From the NCBI RefSeq assembly GCF_051304405.1, contig NZ_JBPPGG010000004.1, positions 248,001-312,000 on the forward strand: a DNA stretch of 64,000 bases, given 5' to 3'. Position 1 is the stretch's first letter; each line of letters starts with the position of its first letter. Of the stretch, positions 42,482 through 50,284 are shown piece after piece. The DNA is from Pedomonas sp051304405 (GTDB lineage: Bacteria > Pseudomonadota > Alphaproteobacteria > Sphingomonadales > Sphingomonadaceae). Under the pieces are notes generated by a model. The model did no database searches. It worked only from the letters and a program-made list of their open reading frames with translations, and was not told the origin of the DNA. Both the position numbers and the translations under genes were made by a program.

Positions 42482-42838
42482 TCAGCGCTGCTTCTGGCTG
42501 CCACCCTTCTGGCTTTGCTGGCCACCGCCATGGCTCGCTTCGCCGCCCTTGCGTCCGGCTTCCGCTGCGCGCTGGCGATCGTTGGCGAAGTTGCCGCCAC
42601 TGGCCTGGCCTCCCTTGCGGCCGGCTTCGGAGGCGCGTCCCGGATCGTTGGCAAAGTTGCCGCCGCTGGCCTGGCCGCCCTTGCGTCCGGCTTCCGCTGC
42701 GAGCTGCGGGTCTTGCGAGAAGCTCCGCTTCTCGGGAGGCACGCTCTGACCGCCCTTGCTGGCGATTTCACGCTGCTTTTGCTGATCCATGGAGGCAAAG
42801 CCGCGATTGGACGTGCCACGGTCTTTGTTCTCGGCCAT
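42482..42838 (-). CDS. KGG-repeat stress-induced protein
   Basis: 118 aa, hydrophilic Gly/Lys/Gln-rich. Contains a start SNRGFASMDQQKQREIASKG and three copies of the KGG motif (AEAGRKGGQASGGNFAND and two variants). The family includes E. coli YciG and fungal con-10, induced by stress or in late growth. ATG 42838 is preferred since AGGGAG sits 8 nt before it; 42844 is an alternative. Preceded by an EcfG-type promoter. Confidence 0.9.
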   Translation of the reverse strand: MAENKDRGTSNRGFASMDQQKQREIASKGGQSVPPEKRSFSQDPQLAAEAGRKGGQASGGNFANDPGRASEAGRKGGQASGGNFANDRQRAAEAGRKGGEASHGGGQQSQKGGSQKQR

Positions 42839-42885
42839 CGTCATTCTCCCTACTGGATCGGCACGTATGGTGCCGATGCCCTAAC

Positions 42886-42911
42886 AACGAGGGCAAACCT
42901 TGCGCAGTTCC
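42886..42911 (-). promoter_or_regulatory. EcfG-type promoter of the KGG gene
   Basis: GGAAC (42911-42907), 17 nt, CGTT (42889-42886), 48 nt before the ATG. Confidence 0.8.
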
Positions 42912-43021
42912 CTTTTTCCCCTGTTCCCCGGCCGAGGGCCGGCGGCTGGAAACCCAATGAATCCGCCGCTTCCAGCGGAAGGACCTGCTGGCGTCGAGAT
43001 GTGCGCTCCTGGATTTCAGGT

Positions 43022-43046
43022 GAAACCGGACAACCGGGGCGGCGTT
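43022..43046 (+). promoter_or_regulatory. EcfG-type promoter of the DUF2383 gene (one mismatch)
   Basis: GAAAC (43022-43026), 16 nt, CGTT (43043-43046), 30 nt before the ATG. Same -35 variant as the phyR promoter. Confidence 0.65.
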
Positions 43047-43076
43047 AGGCACTGGGTACAGCCAAGGAGACGGATC

Positions 43077-43532
43077 ATGCAGGACAGACGCACAGACATC
43101 GAGGCCATCAACGATCTCATCGAGACACTGATCGACAGCGTGAACGGCTATGAAGAGGCCGCCGATGTCGCCAAGGATCCGTCGATCAAGGCGAGCTTCC
43201 ATCAGCTTGCCCAGGAACGGCGCTCAATCGTGCGGGACTTCCAGAGCCGGGTTTCCATGCGCGGCGGCGAGCCGGAGGAATCGGGTTCGTTTTCGGCGGC
43301 GGCCCACCGCAGCTTCATGAACCTGCGCTCGCTGTTCCAGAGCGACACGAAGGCGGCGATTGCGGAGGTGGAGCGGGGAGAGAACATCCTGCGCGAGCAT
43401 TTCGAGACCGTGCTGACGAACGACCGGCTGGATCCGGAGATGCGGACGTTCATCAACAGCGTCTATGACCGGATCCGCCTGGATCACTCCCGGTGGGACT
43501 CGGTGAAGCGGGCTCTTGAGGCTGCGTCCTGA
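43077..43532 (+). CDS. PA2169/DUF2383 family four-helix-bundle protein
   Basis: 151 aa. DIEAINDLIETLIDSVNGYE, IKASFHQLAQERRSIVRDFQ and IAEVERGENILREHFETVLT are typical of the PA2169-type ferritin-like bundle. AAGGAG lies 7 nt before ATG 43077. Function unknown; metal binding possible. Last gene of the stress island, followed by a strong terminator. Confidence 0.88.
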   Translation: MQDRRTDIEAINDLIETLIDSVNGYEEAADVAKDPSIKASFHQLAQERRSIVRDFQSRVSMRGGEPEESGSFSAAAHRSFMNLRSLFQSDTKAAIAEVERGENILREHFETVLTNDRLDPEMRTFINSVYDRIRLDHSRWDSVKRALEAAS

Positions 43533-43556
43533 GTCTGTCGCGCCCCATACGAACCG

Positions 43557-43610
43557 GCCCCGTCCCCGGCTCAGGAGTGTTTCCTGTCCGGGGGCGGGGC
43601 TGCTTTCTTT
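43557..43610 (+). terminator. Terminator after the DUF2383 gene
   Basis: 13-bp stem GCCCCGTCCCCGG (43557-43569) with CCGGGGGCGGGGC (43588-43600) followed by TGCTTTCTTT. Confidence 0.75.
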
Positions 43611-43624
43611 CCCGGCGTGCGAAG

Positions 43625-44569
43625 TCAGGCCGTCTGGCGCGCGCGCATGGCCTCGCACCAGGCGCGGAGCCGTTCGGCCTGTTCCGGCAGCAGTTCGTCT
43701 TTGGCGCCGCCGGTCAATTTCCCGTCCCTCAGCAGGACGTCCGGGGACTGCCCCTCGCAATTGCCCAGATTGGGCCGGTGAATGCGGTAGCCGAGCAGAT
43801 CCTGAATCTCGGGCGCGAAGGCGCGCGCCACGTCCGGCGGATAGACGAGGAAATTGTTCTCGTAGGATTTGATCCAGCCGAGGCTGTAGCTGACGACCAG
43901 CCCCTCGCGCGGCGCTGCGGTGCGGTTCGCCCCGCCGCAGTGGAGGGTCGAGCCCAGATAGACCAGCGCGTCGCCCGGATCGGCGGCCACAGCGATTGAC
44001 TCTTCCATCGGCAGGACGGCTTCGCCCTGGCGCCTGTGGCTGCCCGGCCAGAGGACGGTGCCGCCGTTCTCCGGCGTGAAGGGGGTGAGCGGCCAGATGA
44101 CGTTGATCTGGTACTCGATCTCCCCCTTTGGGCCGCCATGCCACATGTCCTGATCGCGGTGCGGCACCTGCATCGGCTGACCCGGATGCAGCACGATCAC
44201 CTGTGTCAGGTTCAGCTGCACCCAGTCGCAGTAGGCACCGAGTGCGGCGTCCGCCAGCCTCAGGATCGCGGGATGGGTCGCCAGCGCGTGACTGGTGCGG
44301 GACTTGTTGAGAACGGCGCCAACCCGCACCGTCTGCCAGCCATAGAAGTCGCCCTCGCAGAACGGAGTCCGTTCGAGGTACGGGGCCAGTTCCGTGCGGA
44401 GGGCGTCAATCGTCGCCTCGGGCACCGCATCGCGCAGGATGGTGTAACCCTGCCCGAGAAGCTCTTGTGCGGGGTCGGCAGGGGCCGGGCCGGATTGAAC
44501 CGGGCCAGATTGAACCGGGCCGGCGTGCATGGTGCCGGATGGCGCTGTCAGGGGAGAGTCCAGTGTCAT
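43625..44569 (-). CDS. Phytanoyl-CoA dioxygenase (PhyH)-like Fe(II)/2-oxoglutarate enzyme linked to luxI
   Basis: 314 aa. The iron ligands are HxD in VPHRDQDMWHGG and the distal His in LGSTLHCGGANRT; the 2-oxoglutarate Arg is likely in APREGLVV. Residues 14-35 carry a short repeat (GPVQSGPVQSGPAPADP). Its ATG begins one base after the luxI TGA (TGACATG), so translation is coupled. This suggests a role in modifying the AHL precursor, the signal, or a product under quorum control; substrate unknown. As I recall, PhyH genes beside luxI recur in sphingomonads. Confidence 0.88.
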   Translation of the reverse strand: MTLDSPLTAPSGTMHAGPVQSGPVQSGPAPADPAQELLGQGYTILRDAVPEATIDALRTELAPYLERTPFCEGDFYGWQTVRVGAVLNKSRTSHALATHPAILRLADAALGAYCDWVQLNLTQVIVLHPGQPMQVPHRDQDMWHGGPKGEIEYQINVIWPLTPFTPENGGTVLWPGSHRRQGEAVLPMEESIAVAADPGDALVYLGSTLHCGGANRTAAPREGLVVSYSLGWIKSYENNFLVYPPDVARAFAPEIQDLLGYRIHRPNLGNCEGQSPDVLLRDGKLTGGAKDELLPEQAERLRAWCEAMRARQTA

Positions 44570-44570
44570 G

Positions 44571-45206
44571 TCAGGCAGCCTTTTGCGGACGGGGCGGACA
44601 GGTCTGGAGCACGGGTTCGAAGTGCCGGAACTGGGTCCGCAGGTTGTGCAGCGTGTTGGCGGTCAGCCTGAGCCGCATGGCGGCGACCTGTTGTCCGTCT
44701 TCCAGTGTGGGCAGGCCGAGCGGCCGGATGTCCCAGTCGTAGCTGAGGAGGCGCGCGAGAAACTTGGCGTGGGTGACAAACACCAGCTCGTTGATTCCCC
44801 ACAGCGTGCAGAATTCCAGAATGCCGAGGGCAAGGCGCCGCCGGGCCCGCAGCACCACGGCTTCATCGGCCGTCTGGAGCACCGGATTGTACAGCAGGCG
44901 GGAGACCTCGAAGACGTTCGGCCCGCGCGGCCAGTCCGCCGCGCACAGGTGGGAGAACAGGCTGTCCATCATGTGCGGCCCGGTGGTCGGCAGGAGCCGC
45001 AGGCTGCTGATGACCGCACCGGTGTCCGGGTCCTGGTCGAACAGGTAGTAGGCGTCCGGCGTGTCGAACTGGTCGATTTCCAGGCCGTTCTGGTGCGTCA
45101 GCGACCATTTGAAGAAGTCGATGAAAACCTGTTTCCGCAGACGATGCATCTGCTCGACCGCGTCGGCAAAGCGTGCGCGGCCTTGCCAGTTGATGACATG
45201 GACCAT
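44571..45206 (-). CDS. LuxI-type acyl-homoserine-lactone synthase
   Basis: 211 aa. Conserved AHL synthase residues appear in order: Arg/Phe in MHRLRKQVFIDFFKW, the acidic pair in GLEIDQFDTPDAYYL, Arg in SSLRLLPTTGPHMM, and Glu/Arg in VFEVSRLLYNP. Makes AHL from SAM and an acyl donor; chain length cannot be read. ATG 45206 is preceded by GGAGGGG. The 20-bp dyad at 45269-45288 is well placed as a lux box. Confidence 0.95.
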   Translation of the reverse strand: MVHVINWQGRARFADAVEQMHRLRKQVFIDFFKWSLTHQNGLEIDQFDTPDAYYLFDQDPDTGAVISSLRLLPTTGPHMMDSLFSHLCAADWPRGPNVFEVSRLLYNPVLQTADEAVVLRARRRLALGILEFCTLWGINELVFVTHAKFLARLLSYDWDIRPLGLPTLEDGQQVAAMRLRLTANTLHNLRTQFRHFEPVLQTCPPRPQKAA

Positions 45207-45268
45207 GGCTGATCCCCTCCGATGGCGCAAAACTGCCGGAAGGATCGCCAGTGCCTGCCCGCCGGTCG

Positions 45269-45288
45269 ATACCGCTGGTCAGGGGTAT
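45269..45288 (-). promoter_or_regulatory. lux box-like dyad upstream of luxI
   Basis: ATACCGCTGGTCAGGGGTAT: a 20-bp inverted repeat with 8 of 10 positions paired, centred 72 nt before the luxI start and between luxR and luxI. Size and place fit a LuxR-type activator site. Confidence 0.65.
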
Positions 45289-45321
45289 TGCCCGCGGCAA
45301 GCCCGCCCCATGCCGGGGGGC

Positions 45322-46128
45322 TCAGGAGGGGGCGGTTGGCGTGGTCGGCGGCAACCCGGCCGGAGAGGCGAGCGGGAGGCCGCTGCCTTGCAGAATATCG
45401 GCAAAGGCCAGCTCCCCGTCGAACAGGGCGCGCACCACCGCCTCCACCCGGGAGGAGACGCCGTAGCGGTGCTTGGCGAGTTCGATGTGCATGTGAACGG
45501 TCTGCTGGCTGAGCGCCAGCAATTGCCCGATGGACCAGTCCGACTTGCCGCGTGCCGCAAGCGCAAGGCACTGGCGCTGGCGGTCGGTCAGGTGCACCGC
45601 ATGGGCCGGTCGCTGCGCTGCCCGCCCGGTCAGCTTGAGCGCCGCATCGAACGCGTAGACGCCGATGTAATGGGCGGCCGGAAAGCAGGCCGGGTCCACC
45701 GCGCCGGCGTCATAGGCGAATGAGCAGGAACCGGAGATATGGCCGGGCACGTGGATGGGCACCGTGTAGCCATGGGTCAGGCCGACGGCGCGCGCCTCTT
45801 CCAGGATAAGCTGCTGGCGCCGGGTCAGCTCGATATGGCGGGGAATGTCGTCCCAGACGAAGGGGAGGGCCAGCCGCTGGGCCGTGAGCAGGACCGGATC
45901 GTCGGCGAAGTAGCGGTGCCTGGCGGCGTGCGCCTTCCAGTCAGACGGGTAGTTGATGATCTTGACCGTCCCCTGGGGCGGTGCCAGCAGGTCGACATGG
46001 CTGACGATGGCGTAGTGGCGGAAGCCGAACTCCTGCAACACCTGCGCGATGAGCCGCTCAAGGTCCTGCTCCGTGCGGGCAGCCCGGACATCCTCAAGAA
46101 ACCCGCAGATCCGCGCGTAGTAGTCCAT
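45322..46128 (-). CDS. LuxR-type AHL-responsive regulator
   Basis: 268 aa. The autoinducer-binding domain retains the usual invariant residues: YPSDWKAHAARHRYFADDP (Trp, Tyr, Asp-Pro) , FVWDDIP (Trp) and GLTHGYTVPIH (Gly). The C-terminal HTH is LTDRQRQCLALAARGKSDWS, with recognition region QQTVHMHIELAKHRYGV. ATG 46128 with AGGAG 6 nt upstream; ATG 46134 is the alternative. Sits 115 nt upstream of luxI in the same direction and probably activates it. Confidence 0.93.
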   Translation of the reverse strand: MDYYARICGFLEDVRAARTEQDLERLIAQVLQEFGFRHYAIVSHVDLLAPPQGTVKIINYPSDWKAHAARHRYFADDPVLLTAQRLALPFVWDDIPRHIELTRRQQLILEEARAVGLTHGYTVPIHVPGHISGSCSFAYDAGAVDPACFPAAHYIGVYAFDAALKLTGRAAQRPAHAVHLTDRQRQCLALAARGKSDWSIGQLLALSQQTVHMHIELAKHRYGVSSRVEAVVRALFDGELAFADILQGSGLPLASPAGLPPTTPTAPS

Positions 46129-46145
46129 GCCCATCTCCTGTCGCA

Positions 46146-46180
46146 AGGCGGGCGGACCGGTCGATCCGACCGGCCCGCCT
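46146..46180 (-). terminator. Hairpin between the ABC operon and luxR
   Basis: AGGCGGG ... CCCGCCT enclosing CCGGTCG-atc-CGACCGG. Lies after the permease stop; adjacent AT-rich DNA (46201-46240) may hold the luxR promoter. Confidence 0.5.
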
Positions 46181-46239
46181 GCATCTGTCCCAGCGGTGGG
46201 TTAATATAAAATAACTAGTCCTAATATCTTGCTAATATA

Positions 46240-47199
46240 TCAGGCGACGCGGCGGCGGCGGATTTCGCTGGCGCCCCAGATGAACAGGAGGGCGACCAGC
46301 AGCCCCAGCCAGAAGCGGGGGCTGGAGGCGGCCTCGGTTGCCATCTGGCCGACCGGGCGCAGCAGGTCGCGGGACATGCTGGAGGCGGTGTGGGTGGTGG
46401 AGCCGATCGAGGTGTCGAAGTGCAGCATGGCGCCGCCGATGCGCGAGCCGATTTCCCGCCACAGCCAGCTGCCCTGGCGGGTGGTCAGCAGTTCGATCAC
46501 GCCGATGGCGACCGGCGGAACGGTAACGTAGAGCAGCGGCGACCGGGGTGCCCAGGCCGAGGCGAGCATGATCCAGCCGTACACCGGCGCGGCCCACAGC
46601 ACGTAGTACACTGCCAGGGTGACGTAGAGCGCCAGGGTGGAGCCGATCACGGACGGGTTGATGACGGTTTTCCATTCCGGCGTGGCGCTGAGCGAGCCGG
46701 TGAGGCCATGGATGAGCATCCCGATCGCGGAGACGGCGAGGCCAACCAGCCCGGCCAGGAAGATCGTGCCGAAGGTGGCGGAGACGAACTTGGCGAAGGC
46801 CACCTTGAGGTCGCTGACCGGCATGGACTTCCAGAACAGCACCGAGCGGTCGGCGCGTTCGTTGTGCAGGCTGCCCACCATCTGGAAGTAGCTGACAATG
46901 GCGGCGACGATCATCAGCATGCCGATGGCGAAGTAGTTGGAGGCGAAGGCCAGCGTTTGCAGGGCCGGGCCGAGCTTTTCGTCACCGACTTCATCGCGCA
47001 GCACGCGCTGGGCGTCGTCGACCGTGCGGATGTCGATGCCCGTATTGTCTTTCGCGACGCTGATGATCATGGAGCCTTCATGGAACATGCCCGCGATCAG
47101 CAGGATCAGGATGAGGGCGGCCAGGATCATGGGCGTCCACAACTGTCCGCCGCGGTGCTCGAGGTGTTCCGATTTCAGAAGGGCCAGGAAGGCTTTCAC
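46240..47199 (-). CDS. ABC-2 type transporter permease
   Basis: 319 aa with six predicted TM helices: MILAALILILLIAGMF, FAIGMLMIVAAIVSYFQMVG, FLAGLVGLAVSAIGMLI, LALYVTLAVYYVLWAAPVYG, LLYVTVPPVAIGVIEL and FWLGLLVALLFIWG. Contains NERADRSVLFWKSMPVSDLK, a sequence typical of ABC-2 permeases next to YtrA-type GntR regulators. Start overlaps the ATPase stop by 4 nt. Substrate unknown. Confidence 0.88.
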   Translation of the reverse strand: MKAFLALLKSEHLEHRGGQLWTPMILAALILILLIAGMFHEGSMIISVAKDNTGIDIRTVDDAQRVLRDEVGDEKLGPALQTLAFASNYFAIGMLMIVAAIVSYFQMVGSLHNERADRSVLFWKSMPVSDLKVAFAKFVSATFGTIFLAGLVGLAVSAIGMLIHGLTGSLSATPEWKTVINPSVIGSTLALYVTLAVYYVLWAAPVYGWIMLASAWAPRSPLLYVTVPPVAIGVIELLTTRQGSWLWREIGSRIGGAMLHFDTSIGSTTHTASSMSRDLLRPVGQMATEAASSPRFWLGLLVALLFIWGASEIRRRRVA

Positions 47200-48053
47200 G
47201 CGACCTCTCCTTTCGGCTGGACAATGGCGACGAACAGATCGGCCAGCGCCACGCGGCGCGGCTCGCCGAGGGCAGCCAGCGCGTCGTATGGCACGGAGTC
47301 GTAGACATAGCTGGTGCGGCCGATGGAGCGGCGGGAATAGATCGGCTTCAGCGCCTCGGCTTCGGTGCGCCGGCTGTCCGGCACGTCCACGGCGGTGAAG
47401 CGCTCGCCCAGCTCGTCGATGCTGGCATCCAGCACCACCTCGCCCTCACGGATCATCATGACGTGGGTGAGGACGTGCTCGATCTCCTCCACCTGGTGGG
47501 TGGTGACGATGATGGAGCGGGTCTCGTCGAAGAAGTCGCTGAGGATGGCGTCATAGAAGCTGCGCCGGTTGATGAGGTCGAGGCCGAGGGTCGGCTCGTC
47601 CAGCACCAGCAGCCGGGCATCGATGGACAGGACGATGGCCAGGTGCAACTGGACGATCATGCCCTTCGACAGCTCGCTCACCCGTGCCGTTGGCCGCACG
47701 TTGGTGCGGGCCAGCCGCTCCTCCGCCTTGCGGCGGTCGAAACGCGGGTGAATGCCCTCGACGATGTCGATCAGGTCCTTCACGCGGATCCAGCGGGGCA
47801 GGGTCGCCACATCGGCGATGTAGCTGACATCGTGCATCAGGCGGGCGCGGTCCTCGAGGGGCGTGCGACCCATCACCTGAAGCGAGCCTTCGTGGCTGAT
47901 CAGGCCGAGCAGTGCGTTGACCAGCGTGCTCTTGCCGGCCCCGTTCGGCCCGATGATGCCGACAATGCGGCCGGGCGGAATGGCAAAACTTGTCGGCTTC
48001 AGCGCCTGGACCTGGCCGTAGCGCTTGGCCAACCCGTTTGCTTGCACAATCAT
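47196..48053 (-). CDS. ABC transporter ATP-binding protein
   Basis: 285 aa. Walker A GPNGAGKSTL, signature-like VSELSKGMIVQLHLA, Walker B DARLLVLDEPTLGLD, and H-loop IIVTTHQVEEIEH. Drives the ABC-2 permease encoded directly downstream. Overlaps the gntR stop by 4 nt and the permease start by 4 nt. Confidence 0.94.
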   Translation of the reverse strand: MIVQANGLAKRYGQVQALKPTSFAIPPGRIVGIIGPNGAGKSTLVNALLGLISHEGSLQVMGRTPLEDRARLMHDVSYIADVATLPRWIRVKDLIDIVEGIHPRFDRRKAEERLARTNVRPTARVSELSKGMIVQLHLAIVLSIDARLLVLDEPTLGLDLINRRSFYDAILSDFFDETRSIIVTTHQVEEIEHVLTHVMMIREGEVVLDASIDELGERFTAVDVPDSRRTEAEALKPIYSRRSIGRTSYVYDSVPYDALAALGEPRRVALADLFVAIVQPKGEVA

Positions 48054-48421
48054 TCTTCACCCCCTTGCGCGCTTTCGGCGCCAAGCAAATCCTCCAGCGA
48101 CAGTCCGAGGCGGCGAATGCGCGCGGCGATCTCCGGCCATTCCCTGGAGAGAAAGTTGTCCCGCTCCGCCGCCTGGAGTTGCCGCTGTGCTCCCGGCACC
48201 ACGAACAGGCCGAGGCCGCGCCGGGGTTCGGCAACGCCCGCCTGCTGAAGTTCCTGGTAAGCCTTCGAGACGGTCAGCGGATTGACCTGTAGATCGACGG
48301 CGACGGTCCTTACGCTGGGAAGGGCCTCACCCTCCTTGAAGCTGCCATCCAGAATACCGTCGATGATCCGGTCCCGGATCTGACGGTATATGGGTTGGTC
48401 TTCGCGCCAGTTTTGAGTCAT
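48050..48421 (-). CDS. GntR-family (YtrA-type) repressor
   Basis: 123 aa. N-terminal wHTH: QPIYRQIRDRIIDGILDGSF, EGEALPSVRTVAVDLQVNPL, TVSKAYQELQQAGVAEPRRG. The short C-terminal tail (about 50 aa) is the YtrA subfamily form, normally coupled to ABC genes as here. An inverted-repeat operator in its own promoter implies autorepression. Confidence 0.92.
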   Translation of the reverse strand: MTQNWREDQPIYRQIRDRIIDGILDGSFKEGEALPSVRTVAVDLQVNPLTVSKAYQELQQAGVAEPRRGLGLFVVPGAQRQLQAAERDNFLSREWPEIAARIRRLGLSLEDLLGAESAQGGEE

Positions 48422-48442
48422 GGCCGTGCGTTTCCTGTGTGA

Positions 48443-48479
48443 TCTGGTGTACTATGGTGGTAACACACCAGACTGTCAA
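48443..48479 (-). promoter_or_regulatory. GntR operon promoter with overlapping operator
   Basis: Sigma-70-type TTGACA (48479-48474), 17 nt, CATAGT (48456-48451). A perfect inverted repeat, TCTGGTGT (48443-48450) and ACACCAGA (48465-48472), brackets the -10 and spacer, 22 nt before the gntR ATG. Confidence 0.75.
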
Positions 48480-48488
48480 GCCCTCGGC

Positions 48489-49418
48489 TCATGACTGTAA
48501 TGCATTGACCAGGAGGCCGATGCCAATGGCCATCAGGGCGAAGAAATAAGCGCCTGTGATAATGGCGGATTTGATGAATGTCTTGATCCACCCCTGCTGA
48601 TACATGCGCTTCAGGGCGATCAGGAAATGGAGGCTGAAGCCGATCCAGAGGGCGAACAGCAGCCATCCGCCGGGTACGAGGCCGCGGCTTACCCACACCA
48701 GCACCACGGCAAGCAGCAGGCCGATGAAGAAGAAGGTGTGGATGTTGAGGGCAAACACCAGATGCTCGGCCAGGTATCGCTTGCGGCGCAGATACATCAG
48801 CCACAGCAGCACGGCCATCACCGGCACGGCCATCAGCATGAAGCGGCTGAGGGACTTGCCGATCATCTCGTTGGAGAGGCGCGGGTTCCGGGCGAGGGCA
48901 TTGATGCCGGTCACGAAGCTGGAGGCAAACTCCTTGCTGACTTCGTCATCCGAGGCGAAGTCGATGATGCCCTTGTCCATGGCCGGGTCGGTCGATGTGT
49001 CTGGCGCGATGGACAGCACCTCGAGGGACAGGTTGGGAATGTTCACTTCCCCCCGGGCAGAGGAGGTGGCGACGGGGCCGCCGTCCTGCCGGACGAGGCG
49101 CAGCAGGGCCACGTCGCTCAGCGAAAGGGTGATCACCAGAATGAGCGAGGTGAAGATGAACAGACGAATCGGCGGCACGTAGCGGGCCTGGCGGCCATCG
49201 GCCCAGTCCGCCGTCATTTCCCCCGGGTGTAGGAACAGGGAGCGCAGGGTGCGCCACAGACGCCCGTCGAAGTGGACCACGGAGTGCAGGAAATCCTCGG
49301 CGATCTCCCAGAACGGGCGGTGGAGATGCTCCGCCTTCTGGCCGCATGCTGCGCAGTAGGGGCCGGTCAGGGTCGCGGCACAGTTGCGGCAGGTCGCCGA
49401 TGGCTCCTCGTGTGACAT
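48489..49418 (-). CDS. DUF3667 zinc-ribbon membrane protein
   Basis: 309 aa. N-terminal zinc ribbon CRNC and CAAC, followed by VHFDGRLWRTLRSLFLHPGE and four or so TM helices (LFIFTSLILVITLSLSDVAL; FFIGLLLAVVLVWVSRG; TGAYFFALMAIGIGLLVNAL). DUF3667 function is unknown. Divergent from the next gene. Confidence 0.87.
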   Translation of the reverse strand: MSHEEPSATCRNCAATLTGPYCAACGQKAEHLHRPFWEIAEDFLHSVVHFDGRLWRTLRSLFLHPGEMTADWADGRQARYVPPIRLFIFTSLILVITLSLSDVALLRLVRQDGGPVATSSARGEVNIPNLSLEVLSIAPDTSTDPAMDKGIIDFASDDEVSKEFASSFVTGINALARNPRLSNEMIGKSLSRFMLMAVPVMAVLLWLMYLRRKRYLAEHLVFALNIHTFFFIGLLLAVVLVWVSRGLVPGGWLLFALWIGFSLHFLIALKRMYQQGWIKTFIKSAIITGAYFFALMAIGIGLLVNALQS

Positions 49419-49501
49419 TGTTGTCGCCCCTTCATTTCTCGACTAAGCCATAGCGCGACGACGTGCAGATGCAACGACCAGAAACGAAGGGATATGAGGG
49501 G

Positions 49502-50029
49502 ATGAGGCAGGCCATCTTCTATACCATGCTGGCAGGCGGACTGTTGGCGAGTGCGAGCGCGTCTGCGCAGATCGAAGGGTTCAAGGCCTGTGCCTCGATC
49601 GCCGACGGCGAGAAGCGGCTGGCCTGCTACGATGCGGCGCTCGCCGCTTCCGATGCGGATGCCGCCCGGCGTCTGGCGGAACAGCGCCGCGCCGCCGAGC
49701 TGGCCGCCGCCCAGGCGGCCGCGGAGGCCAAGGCCCGTCAGGAGCAGGAACGCCTTGCCGCCTTCGGTGCGGAGAGCACGCGCAAGGGCGAGGCAGCCCG
49801 CGAGGATGCGATCAAGCAGATCAGCGCCACCATCACCAACATCGCCAGCGGCGTGAATGGCATGGTCATCACCCTCGATAACGGTCAGGTCTGGCGTCAG
49901 ACAGAGTCGCAGGTGCTGCCGCCGGTGCGGGAGGGCGACACGGTGACGATTCGCCGGGGCCTGCTGGGCAGCTACCGCATGACCTTCGACCGTCAGCAGC
50001 GCACCATCGCCGTCAAGCGCGTCAGCTGA
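49502..50029 (+). CDS. Exported protein of unknown function
   Basis: 175 aa. Signal peptide YTMLAGGLLASASASAQ, a short Cys-containing region (FKACASIADGEKRLACYDAA, a pattern seen in type VI-linked TagF/VasI-like and hypothetical proteins), an Ala/Glu/Arg coiled-coil, then a beta-rich end (ITLDNGQVWRQTESQVLPPV, YRMTFDRQQRTIAVKRVS). The CxxxxxxxxxxxCYD pattern suggests a disulfide. ATG 49502 follows AGGGGATATGAGGGG. Confidence 0.75.
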   Translation: MRQAIFYTMLAGGLLASASASAQIEGFKACASIADGEKRLACYDAALAASDADAARRLAEQRRAAELAAAQAAAEAKARQEQERLAAFGAESTRKGEAAREDAIKQISATITNIASGVNGMVITLDNGQVWRQTESQVLPPVREGDTVTIRRGLLGSYRMTFDRQQRTIAVKRVS

Positions 50030-50081
50030 CAGGCGTGCGGCGCGCGCAGAACCGGAAGCGAAAACAGTCTGAAACAGTCTG

Positions 50082-50121
50082 AGCGCTGGTGCCCGGCACG
50101 GGGTGCCAGCGCTGTTTTTTT
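50082..50121 (+). terminator. Strong terminator upstream of the RND operon
   Basis: AGCGCTGGTGCCC ... GGGTGCCAGCGCT, 13-bp stem, followed by GTTTTTTTT. Confidence 0.85.
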
Positions 50122-50242
50122 GGCGGATTCCTGCCCGTCCCGCCCACGGCGAGGCCCATTGATGCCCGCCTAGCCGCCTGAAACACAACGCCAATTCGCC
50201 GGCGCTTTCCACATATACCCTTGACTGTGGAATGGTGTGTTA

Positions 50243-50255
50243 TGTACGTAGTACA
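50243..50255. promoter_or_regulatory. Possible operator of the RND operon
   Basis: Perfect dyad TGTAC-GTA-GTACA, 29 nt before the first efflux gene and just after TTGACT (50221-50226). A repressor may bind here; none is encoded next to it. Confidence 0.4.
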
Positions 50256-50284
50256 GCATATCAGTCATGCAGTTTGAGGGGATC

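Noticed and set aside
42022..42819. Open frames on both strands across the KGG and sRNA region
   Set aside because: Shadows of the KGG repeat; no start signals, and they cross the sRNA promoter and terminator.
50061..50081. Tandem 10-bp repeat AAACAGTCTG
   Set aside because: Only two copies just before a terminator; no further structure.
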